A stretch of DNA of 9,086 bases from contig JBEKYH010000178.1 in assembly GCA_049511115.1 (NCBI GenBank), positions 1 to 9,086 on the forward strand, given 5' to 3'. The notes beneath the pieces are model-generated. The model saw only the letters and a list, made by a program, of their open reading frames with translations, did no database searches and was not told where the DNA came from. The DNA comes from JBEKYH01 sp049511115 (GTDB lineage Bacteria; Planctomycetota; Phycisphaerae; Tepidisphaerales; Tepidisphaeraceae). Shown here piece after piece: positions 1 through 4,506 of the stretch (its first letter is position 1; the number at the start of each line of letters is the position of its first letter). Position numbers and translations under genes: made by a program.

Positions 1-830
1 GCGATGTCATGGGAAAAAACGCGGCCGGGTTTGGCGTCGGAGACGTATTTGCGGACGGTGGCCAGCATTTGCTCAGGGTCGATGTCGCCGACGACGGCGA
101 AGACCATATTGCTGGGCGTGTAGGCCAATTGGTAATAGCTGTATACGTCGTCGCGGCTGAGGCCCTGGATGACTTCCTGATAGCCGATGACAGGGATGCG
201 CGTGGGGCTGACATGGTAGCGGTTGGTCAGGAGGAGGTTCCAGAAGACCATGTCGGGGATGCCCTTGCCGCGCTCGAGCTCGCGCTGGACGACCTGATAT
301 TCGCGGCGGTATTCGGGGAAGGTGATCTGCGCGCCCAGCATCCAGCCGGCGACGAGATCGACGGCTTCTTCCATGTGCGGCGTTGTGGTATTCACGAAAA
401 AGGCCGTGTGATCTTCGGTGGTGTAGGCGTTGGAATCGTTGCCGATGCGCTGGAGAAGGTTTTTGTTTTCCGCCTCGGTGCGACGGTCATTGCTGCCGCC
501 GGCGACAAGGTGCTCGAGCAGGTGGCTCAGGCCGCCGCCGAGCCATTTGCCTTCGTATACGCCGCCGGTGGCGCAATAGCCGCGCACGGCAACGACCGGC
601 GAGGGGATGCGCTTGACGATGACGGTCAGGCCATTGCGCAGGATGGAGACGATCTCGTCTTTTTCATTGACGAGCCGGGCGGTTTCAGCGCCGTAGCCGG
701 CCAGTTCAGCTTTGCTGTGGATCAGTTCGCCGGCGTCGGAAGGTTGAGTGGCCTGCGCGGCGGCGGGGGCCGCCAGCAGTCCGGACAATCCAATGAGACA
801 GGCCAGCACGGTCAGATGCGTTCGGTTCAT
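1..830 (-). CDS. M16 family zinc metallopeptidase, secreted, N-terminal part (C-terminus beyond window)
   Basis: Reading the minus strand from 830 gives about 276 residues open to the left edge, so the gene is cut by the window and not broken. Residues 1-27 form a signal peptide: MNRT, a hydrophobic core and an AAAQA cleavage region. The inverted zinc motif HLLEH lies at residues 103-107. The third ligand is probably E184, in VQRELER, 77 residues after H107, which is the spacing of pitrilysin-type enzymes. The context SNAYTTEDHTAFF (133-145) is also typical of M16 N-terminal domains. The family cleaves peptides in a clam-shell chamber built from two such domains; export to the periplasm is inferred from the signal peptide. 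The start at 830 is preferred over the in-frame ATG at 836 because AGGA lies 5 nt before it, whereas it abuts the 836 codon. An in-frame TAG lies shortly upstream. The substrate is unknown, and whether the missing second half is catalytic or inactive cannot be seen. Confidence 0.93.
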   Translation of the reverse strand, partial: MNRTHLTVLACLIGLSGLLAAPAAAQATQPSDAGELIHSKAELAGYGAETARLVNEKDEIVSILRNGLTVIVKRIPSPVVAVRGYCATGGVYEGKWLGGGLSHLLEHLVAGGSNDRRTEAENKNLLQRIGNDSNAYTTEDHTAFFVNTTTPHMEEAVDLVAGWMLGAQITFPEYRREYQVVQRELERGKGIPDMVFWNLLLTNRYHVSPTRIPVIGYQEVIQGLSRDDVYSYYQLAYTPSNMVFAVVGDIDPEQMLATVRKYVSDAKPGRVFSHDI

Positions 831-897
831 TGCCATCCTATGAGATAGACGCTAGCGCGCGAAAAGTTTCATGGCGAAATGTATACGTGCCCCAAAT

Positions 898-926
898 GCG
901 GGAGATTGCGCTAATTGGCTTCCCGC
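898..926 (-). terminator. Possible weak hairpin after the response regulator gene
   Basis: Immediately after the response regulator stop codon the minus strand reads GCGGGA, 17 nt, then TCCCGC: a perfect 6-bp inverted repeat (921-926 with 898-903). It is followed by ATTTGGGG and not by a run of T, so it is not a classical intrinsic terminator. It may be a 3' stabilising hairpin or chance. The rest of the 96-nt gap up to the peptidase gene contains no clear promoter; the TATACA at 885-880 on this strand has no good -35 partner. Confidence 0.25.
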
Positions 927-939
927 TTAATTGGCTTCC
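912..939. repeat. 12-bp direct repeat spanning the end of the response regulator gene
   Basis: TAATTGGCTTCC occurs at 912-923 and again at 928-939, 16 bp apart. On the minus strand each copy reads GGAAGCCAATTA, so the first carries the last codons (Glu-Ala-Asn) and the TAA stop of the response regulator, and the second repeats them just downstream in another frame. The following bases (AGCG versus GCGC) also match if one A is deleted. This looks like a small slippage duplication of the gene's 3' end, with no evident function. Confidence 0.6.
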
Positions 940-1427
940 TCGTCTTGTTCGATTTCGTTCAGGTACGTCAACGCTCGTTCCAGTTCGCCCTTGAGATGCC
1001 GCACGCTGAGCAGGCTTTTCACGCGGGTAATCAGTTCAAACTTATTGATCGGCTTGGAGACAAAATCGTCGGTGCCGCATTCGGTGGCCTGCTCGATGTC
1101 GCCGAGCTCGTTGAGCGCGGTGACCATGAGGACTTGAATATCCTTGGTTTTGGGATCGCTCTTGAGGCGCTTGCAAACCTGGAAGCCGCTCATGCGGGGC
1201 ATCATGATGTCGAGGAGTATCAGGTCGGGGTTGTGCTGCGCGACTTTTTCCAGGGCATCCACGCCATCGACAGCGGTGACGATTTTCACCGCGAGGCTTT
1301 CCAGAAAGGCCTGCAATAATTCGACGTTTTGCGGATTGTCATCGACGATGAGGATGGTGCTCTGCGGCAGCGATTGGCCAACGTCGGGCTTGGTGAGCGG
1401 AGCGGTCGTCGGATTAATTTCGGTCAT
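927..1427 (-). CDS. Single-domain response regulator (CheY-like receiver)
   Basis: This 166-residue protein consists of one receiver domain (about residues 24-141) with no DNA-binding or enzymatic output domain. The acidic pocket is D29/D30 in ILIVDDNPQN, the phosphoacceptor is D73 in LLDIMMP, and the switch and salt-bridge residues are T103 (MVTAL) and K125 (SKPIN). Spacings of 43, 30 and 22 residues agree with CheY. A polar N-terminal arm (1-22) and a charged C-terminal helix (142-166, HLKGELERALTYLNEIEQ) flank it; the helix could form a coiled coil for dimerisation or partner binding. The start at 1427 has GGAG 7 nt upstream. It lies 23 nt after the glutaredoxin-like gene, so the two are probably co-transcribed. 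No histidine kinase is present in the window, so the partner is unknown. Such proteins act by protein contact or as phosphorelay intermediates. Confidence 0.95.
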   Translation of the reverse strand: MTEINPTTAPLTKPDVGQSLPQSTILIVDDNPQNVELLQAFLESLAVKIVTAVDGVDALEKVAQHNPDLILLDIMMPRMSGFQVCKRLKSDPKTKDIQVLMVTALNELGDIEQATECGTDDFVSKPINKFELITRVKSLLSVRHLKGELERALTYLNEIEQDEEAN

Positions 1428-1450
1428 GCAACAACTCCAAGCCGGACATT

Positions 1451-1690
1451 CTACTCCCTGCTGAGCGCCGCCTCCAGATCATGGCCGGTTAATCGGTAGC
1501 GGGCGATCTCCTCGCCTTCGACCAGAACCACGGGGATGGCATTCTTATACTTTTGCAGATCGTTGGGGTCATCAAGAATATTGCGGATTTCCAGCCGGAA
1601 GCGGCGGCGGCGGGCCACCTCCTGAATGACATTTTTAACCAGGTCGCACAGGTGGCAATCGGGCTTACTGTATAGGGTGACCATTTTCAT
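1451..1690 (-). CDS. Glutaredoxin-like thiol-disulfide protein (DUF836-type)
   Basis: This 79-residue protein has a thioredoxin fold in minimal form. It begins MKMVTLYSKPDCHLC, with the redox motif C12-H-L-C15 at the end of the first strand. The cis-proline expected to face the cysteines is P53 in NAIPVVLVEGEE, followed by a hydrophobic strand and a short C-terminal helix (TGHDLEAAL). This layout matches the glutaredoxin-like DUF836 family, small cytoplasmic proteins whose partners are mostly unknown. An upstream in-frame ATG at 1762 exists, but the extra 24 residues do not look like the family. I chose 1690, which has GAGGA 10 nt upstream; the ATG at 1684 is also possible. The gene sits 55 nt after the pterin synthase gene and 23 nt before the response regulator. 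A redox input to that regulator is conceivable but is only a guess. Confidence 0.87.
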   Translation of the reverse strand: MKMVTLYSKPDCHLCDLVKNVIQEVARRRRFRLEIRNILDDPNDLQKYKNAIPVVLVEGEEIARYRLTGHDLEAALSRE

Positions 1691-1745
1691 GCTGCGCAAT
1701 TCCTCGTGATTGGTAACTCCAAGCCCCCGCTGACACTTGGTCGGG

Positions 1746-2528
1746 CTACTCTGAATACTCACACCAGGTCTTGGGCGTTTCCCAAACTTTCACGGCGGCC
1801 AATTTTGCGCCGGCCTTGGCGATTGGGGAACGGAGCATGGTGTAAATTGTCTGGGCGATATTCTCCACGGTTGGGTTCACGGCTGCAAATTCGGCGGTCT
1901 CCAAGTTCAGAAATTTGTGGTCGAATCTGTTGATAACTGTATGGATGACAATATCTTCCAGAATATCGACGGGGATCAATTGGCCGCTTTCGTCGGGGGC
2001 GCCGGCGATGGAGACTTCGAGTTCGTAGTTGTGGCCGTGGCCATGCGGATTGTTGCACTTTCCGAAGAGCTCGCGGTTGGTTTTGCCGTCCAGGTTTGGG
2101 TTGTGGAGGCGATGGGCGGCGGAGAATTCGAATTTTTGATTGAATCGGACCATGGGGGACTCCAATGCGCTGGCGGACCAGGATGAATATGGACTAAAGG
2201 CGATTTGAACGCGATCGAGATTGGGCCAGTGATGATTAAGACGGTCGAATAATTGCCGGGTCATCGTGCCGTAGCCAAGGAGATCGCGGCGGCAATATTC
2301 TTCAATCAACGGCAGGCCATCGGTGCGGACGGCTTCGTCGATTTGTTTGATATTCATGAGGTAGCCGCTTTTGGGGGCGGGGTCGCCCGTGAGGGACACC
2401 TGCACGGTGAGGAAGTGGCCGGGGCCTCGGAGCTGGGGAAAGCCGGCGTGGCCGTTTTGGATAGAGCCCCGGCGCGCGGGGAGAGGGGAACCGGCGGATA
2501 GGCGCACTTCTCGGGTCAGGCGGAACAT
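1746..2528 (-). CDS. queD: Fused two-domain 6-pyruvoyl/6-carboxy-tetrahydropterin synthase homologue (QueD/PTPS family)
   Basis: This 260-residue protein is about twice the usual QueD length. The C-terminal half (126-260) is a complete T-fold enzyme. Zinc ligands are H139 (FSAAHRL), H162 and H164 (GKCNNPHGHGHNY), the catalytic cysteine is C158, the Asp-His pair is D203-H204 (RFDHKFLN), and the pterin-anchoring glutamate is E250 (VWETP). The family converts dihydroneopterin triphosphate to 6-carboxy- or 6-pyruvoyl-tetrahydropterin, for queuosine or biopterin synthesis; sequence alone does not decide which, so the symbol is tentative. The N-terminal half (1-125) looks like a second copy: GHFLTVQVSLTG (37-48) aligns without gaps to GHNYELEVSIAG (165-176). 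Cysteine, zinc histidines, Asp-His and glutamate are all missing there, so it is probably a structural pseudo-domain of the barrel. The start at 2528 is favoured over the ATG at 2585 because the family-like sequence begins there and a -10 box lies 7 nt upstream. There is no Shine-Dalgarno sequence. No queC or queE is nearby. Confidence 0.88.
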   Translation of the reverse strand: MFRLTREVRLSAGSPLPARRGSIQNGHAGFPQLRGPGHFLTVQVSLTGDPAPKSGYLMNIKQIDEAVRTDGLPLIEEYCRRDLLGYGTMTRQLFDRLNHHWPNLDRVQIAFSPYSSWSASALESPMVRFNQKFEFSAAHRLHNPNLDGKTNRELFGKCNNPHGHGHNYELEVSIAGAPDESGQLIPVDILEDIVIHTVINRFDHKFLNLETAEFAAVNPTVENIAQTIYTMLRSPIAKAGAKLAAVKVWETPKTWCEYSE

Positions 2529-2535
2529 TGCGGGG

Positions 2536-2544
2536 ATTATAACA
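2536..2544 (-). promoter_or_regulatory. Extended -10 promoter of the pterin synthase gene, probably leaderless
   Basis: The minus strand reads TGTTATAAT, a perfect extended -10 (TGnTATAAT), with TATAAT at 2541-2536. The seven bases CCCCGCA separate it from the ATG at 2528, so transcription would begin at or within a base or two of the start codon. No good -35 is visible at 16-18 bp, which extended -10 promoters tolerate. The absence of a Shine-Dalgarno sequence fits a leaderless mRNA. Confidence 0.6.
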
Positions 2545-2555
2545 GCCCCATACTG

Positions 2556-2569
2556 CCGCGACCCGCGAC
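2556..2569. repeat. Tandem 7-bp repeat in the divergent control region, possible operator
   Basis: CCGCGAC occurs twice back to back between the two divergent promoters, framed by ACTG (2552-2555) and CAGT (2569-2572) as a short inverted repeat. It lies just upstream of the minus-strand extended -10. Toxin-antitoxin operons often carry antitoxin-binding repeats near their promoter, but this pair is small and lies 19-32 bp upstream of the plus-strand -35, so a regulatory role is speculative. Confidence 0.3.
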
Positions 2570-2587
2570 AGTTTGAGGAATTCAACC

Positions 2588-2616
2588 TCGACCACTTCAG
2601 GCAGCACTGTTAGAAT
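2588..2616 (+). promoter_or_regulatory. Sigma70-type promoter of the toxin-antitoxin operon, probably leaderless
   Basis: A -35 TCGACC (2588-2593, four of six matches to TTGACA) is followed by a 17-bp spacer ending in TGT, then -10 TAGAAT (2611-2616, five of six, with the extended TGn motif at 2608-2610). Only six bases (CCTGAC) separate the -10 from the ATG at 2623. The predicted first transcribed base is therefore the A of the start codon. No Shine-Dalgarno sequence is present. Confidence 0.6.
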
Positions 2617-2622
2617 CCTGAC

Positions 2623-2853
2623 ATGAGCATTCTTGAGCTTAAACGAGAGGCCAAAGCCATCATTGATACGATGTCGCCGGAACAGTTGCGGGCGGCTTCG
2701 GAGTTTCTCGCCTTCGTAAAAAGCCGCGAAGTTGACCCCGCCACGCTGGAGCTATTGAGCATTCCTGGTTTCAAAGCGTCTTTTGTTCGGGGAATGAAGG
2801 ACATAAAGGCCGGCCGCAGTAAGCCGTGGCGGCAGGTACGGTCCGATGTATAG
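2623..2853 (+). CDS. Type II toxin-antitoxin system antitoxin
   Basis: This 76-residue protein is the first gene of a two-gene module. Residues 1-33 (LKREAKAIIDTMSPEQLRAA, then a helix ending FVKSRE) resemble the dimerising N-terminus of small RelB/Phd-like antitoxins. The segment LLSIPGFKASFVRGMKDIKAG (44-64) with the end PWRQVR is the typical toxin-wrapping tail of antitoxins paired with RelE/ParE toxins. Its last 8 nt overlap the toxin gene, so the two are probably translationally coupled, with the antitoxin made first. It should neutralise the toxin and, with it, repress its own promoter; neither function is shown here. Only an ATG start fits, right after the -10 box. The specific antitoxin family cannot be named with confidence from sequence alone. 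Confidence 0.82.
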   Translation: MSILELKREAKAIIDTMSPEQLRAASEFLAFVKSREVDPATLELLSIPGFKASFVRGMKDIKAGRSKPWRQVRSDV

Positions 2854-3106
2854 GGTTGAGCTGACGCAGGAGGCGCAGCGATTCTACGACCGCTGTGACA
2901 AACCAGTTGCAAAAAAGCTTGCGCGGTGCTTTCTATCGCTGGAGAAGAATCCACGCGAAGGCAACAACGTGAAGCCGCTAAAGGGCAGCTTCGCCGGGTC
3001 CTATCGCTTTCGCGTCGGCGACCTGCGGGTTGTTTATGCGATCAACGATCAAGCCGTTACGGTCTTTGTTATTGCCATTGCCAAGCGCAGCGACGTATAC
3101 GAATAG
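2846..3106 (+). CDS. RelE/ParE-family toxin
   Basis: This 86-residue protein has the full RelE/ParE length and pattern. It begins with a strand (MYRVELTQEA) and helical hairpin with AQRFYDRCDKPVAKKLARC, then VKPLKGSFAGSYRFRVGDLR (42-61) and VVYAINDQAVTVFVIAIAKR (62-81). Conserved basic and aromatic positions are K43, K46, Y53, R54, R56, R61, Y64, R81 and Y85. The R-x-G-D-x-R-V-x-Y pattern suits the RelE-type mRNA interferases, which cleave mRNA in the ribosomal A site, more than the gyrase-poisoning ParE members, but this is inference. The start ATG lies inside the antitoxin's last codons. A 33-nt gap separates the stop from the -35 of the complex I promoter. The module appears complete and is the only accessory-type element in the window. 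Confidence 0.92.
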   Translation: MYRVELTQEAQRFYDRCDKPVAKKLARCFLSLEKNPREGNNVKPLKGSFAGSYRFRVGDLRVVYAINDQAVTVFVIAIAKRSDVYE

Positions 3107-3138
3107 CCCACTTCCGAATGTTCCGTATATTTGCCCGC

Positions 3139-3167
3139 TTGCAAACCCCCACACCCATTCTTAGACT
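3139..3167 (+). promoter_or_regulatory. Candidate promoter of the nuoJKLMN operon
   Basis: TTGCAA (3139-3144, four of six) and TAGACT (3162-3167, four of six) are separated by exactly 17 bp. They lie 26 nt before the nuoJ start, in the gap after the toxin gene, which would give a leader of about 20 nt carrying GGGGA. No terminator hairpin is visible between toxin and nuoJ, so read-through from the toxin-antitoxin promoter is also possible. Confidence 0.4.
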
Positions 3168-3193
3168 CTCCGGCCGTTTAAGATCGGGGAAAG

Positions 3194-4123
3194 ATGATTG
3201 GCGGGAATGTGATGTTCATGGGAAGCATGCCGCTCGTCTTAGGGGCGAGCGTTATTCCGCCGCTGGCGATCCTGGTGCTGTGCGTGATTGCCGGCGTCGG
3301 GACGCTGTATCTGTTGCCATCGCATCGCGACACCGCGTCGCGCGTCGCGGGGGGAGTTGCTCTCACGGGCGGGCTGCTGATTTTGATGGCCTTGGCCATT
3401 CACGCGACGGCCGGGGCGCCTACTTCGATCACCGACATTTACTTCTGGCTCTTTTCGGCGATTGCCATCGTCGGGGCGATTCGCGTGGTGACGCACCCGC
3501 GGCCGGTTTATTCGGCGCTTTATTTTGTGCTGACGGTTTTCGCGTCGGCGGGGCTTTTCATCCTGCTGGCTGCGGATTTTCTCGCGGCGGCGCTGGTGCT
3601 GATCTACGCCGGGGCGATCCTGATTACCTACGTTTTCGTCATCATGCTGGCGGCCCAGGCGTCGTCGGGATCGGGCGGGGCGGCGATGGCGGGTCTAGCC
3701 GAATATGACGTGACCAGCCGCGAGCCGTTTGTCGCGACGTGCGTGGGGTTCGTGATGGTCGGGGTGATGACGTTCCTCATTTTCGACAAGGCCGACGGGC
3801 TGACGCCGCCGCATCCACTGGTGGATTCCGTCGCGGGACAGGTCGTTCCGCCCGACGCGATCACCGGGCCGACCCAGGCATTGGGCGAATACCTTTTCCG
3901 GCATCAGCTTGTGAATCTGGAAGTGGCGGGATTGATCCTGACGCTGGCCATGATCGGAGCGATTGTGATCGCGCGGCGGAAAGTGGTTGATCCAGCCGGG
4001 GAAGTCGGCGGCGAGTCGATTGAAGAAGTGCACGGCCCGGCCACGCCGGTCAACGATGACCCGCATAGTATTCCCGTCATTGGGACGCGGAACCCGGCCC
4101 AGAAGGCTTATCCGCAAACTTAG
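3194..4123 (+). CDS. nuoJ: NADH-quinone oxidoreductase subunit J, extended form
   Basis: NuoJ is a membrane-arm subunit of complex I (Nqo10/ND6) that helps pass conformational change from the quinone site to the proton pumps. The core begins near residue 79 with TDIYFWLFSAIAIVGA, then a basic loop THPRPVYSALYF (100-111) and the helix ALVLIYAGAILITYVFVIML (133-152), whose YAG marks the pi-bulge of transmembrane helix 3. Two more helices follow (about 178-197 and 242-261). The protein has 309 residues against 184 in E. coli. The surplus is an N-terminal extension with two predicted membrane helices (about 16-40 and 52-73), a periplasmic-type loop at 200-235, and a polar tail of about 45 residues. 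The start at 3194 has GGGGA only 3 nt upstream; the ATGs at 3212, 3218 and 3224 are alternatives that would still keep both extra helices. It is the first gene of the operon. Confidence 0.93.
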   Translation: MIGGNVMFMGSMPLVLGASVIPPLAILVLCVIAGVGTLYLLPSHRDTASRVAGGVALTGGLLILMALAIHATAGAPTSITDIYFWLFSAIAIVGAIRVVTHPRPVYSALYFVLTVFASAGLFILLAADFLAAALVLIYAGAILITYVFVIMLAAQASSGSGGAAMAGLAEYDVTSREPFVATCVGFVMVGVMTFLIFDKADGLTPPHPLVDSVAGQVVPPDAITGPTQALGEYLFRHQLVNLEVAGLILTLAMIGAIVIARRKVVDPAGEVGGESIEEVHGPATPVNDDPHSIPVIGTRNPAQKAYPQT

Positions 4124-4155
4124 TGAGAAAAGGGGCTTACGGGCACTTAGTTGAG

Positions 4156-4170
4156 TTTCTAGATTAGAAA
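4156..4170. repeat. Short perfect inverted repeat in the nuoJ-nuoK gap
   Basis: TTTCTA-GAT-TAGAAA is a perfect 6-bp inverted repeat with a 3-nt centre, 12 nt before the nuoK start. As RNA the stem is A/U-rich and weak. It could be a protein-binding site or chance. The 59-nt gap is much longer than those between nuoL, nuoM and nuoN (3 and 1 nt), and nuoK has no clear Shine-Dalgarno sequence. Confidence 0.45.
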
Positions 4171-4182
4171 AAGCCAATCCCC

Positions 4183-4491
4183 ATGAACGCATCTTCGCTG
4201 CAATTTTATCTGGCTGTGGGCGGGATTATTTTCGCCGTCGGCATGATCGGCTTCATGGTGCGGCGCAACCTGATCGTCATGTTTTTGTGCACGGAACTGA
4301 TGTTTCAGGGAGTGGCCATCAACCTGATCGCGTTTGGGCGATACCACGGCAACCTGGAGGGGCAGGCGTTTGTGATGTACCTGCTGGTGATCGCCGCGGC
4401 GGAGGCGTCGTTGGCGCTGGGTCTGGTGGTGCTGTTGTTCCGCCAGAAAAACACGCTCGATGCCGACGCGTGGCGGCAGATGAAGGGATAG
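4183..4491 (+). CDS. nuoK: NADH-quinone oxidoreductase subunit K
   Basis: NuoK (Nqo11/ND4L) is a small membrane-arm subunit with three transmembrane helices (about residues 7-25, 30-51 and 62-86 here). At 102 residues it matches the normal length of about 100. The two membrane-buried glutamates that carry protons are E38 (FLCTELMFQGVAINL) and E74 (VIAAAEASLALGL), equivalent to E36 and E72 of E. coli. The basic loop RRN (27-29) is also in place. The tail DADAWRQMKG is short. No good ribosome binding site precedes the ATG (the nearest purine run is AGAAAAAG), so expression may depend on coupling or non-canonical initiation. It is followed after 15 nt by nuoL. Identification is firm. Confidence 0.97.
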   Translation: MNASSLQFYLAVGGIIFAVGMIGFMVRRNLIVMFLCTELMFQGVAINLIAFGRYHGNLEGQAFVMYLLVIAAAEASLALGLVVLLFRQKNTLDADAWRQMKG

Positions 4492-4506
4492 AGGCCGGGT
4501 TTACTC

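Noticed and set aside
9..848. 279-codon plus-strand open frame
   Set aside because: It lies antisense to the M16 peptidase, which has a signal peptide, HLLEH and the correctly spaced glutamate. The plus-strand frame has a low-complexity composition typical of a GC-rich shadow.
1719..1740. CCAAG/CTTGG inverted repeat between pterin synthase and glutaredoxin-like genes
   Set aside because: It has only 5 bp of stem around a 12-nt loop and no T tract, so it is not a convincing terminator or attenuator.
1691..1762. Longer start for the glutaredoxin-like gene at 1762
   Set aside because: The additional 24 residues have no family resemblance, and a GAGGA site favours 1690.
2529..2585. Longer start for the pterin synthase gene at 2585
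   Set aside because: It would place the perfect extended -10 box inside the coding region, and the additional residues do not fit the domain start.
2926..3708. 260-codon plus-strand open frame spanning toxin and nuoJ
   Set aside because: It overlaps two well-supported genes in another frame and has Arg/Gly/Cys-rich low-complexity sequence.
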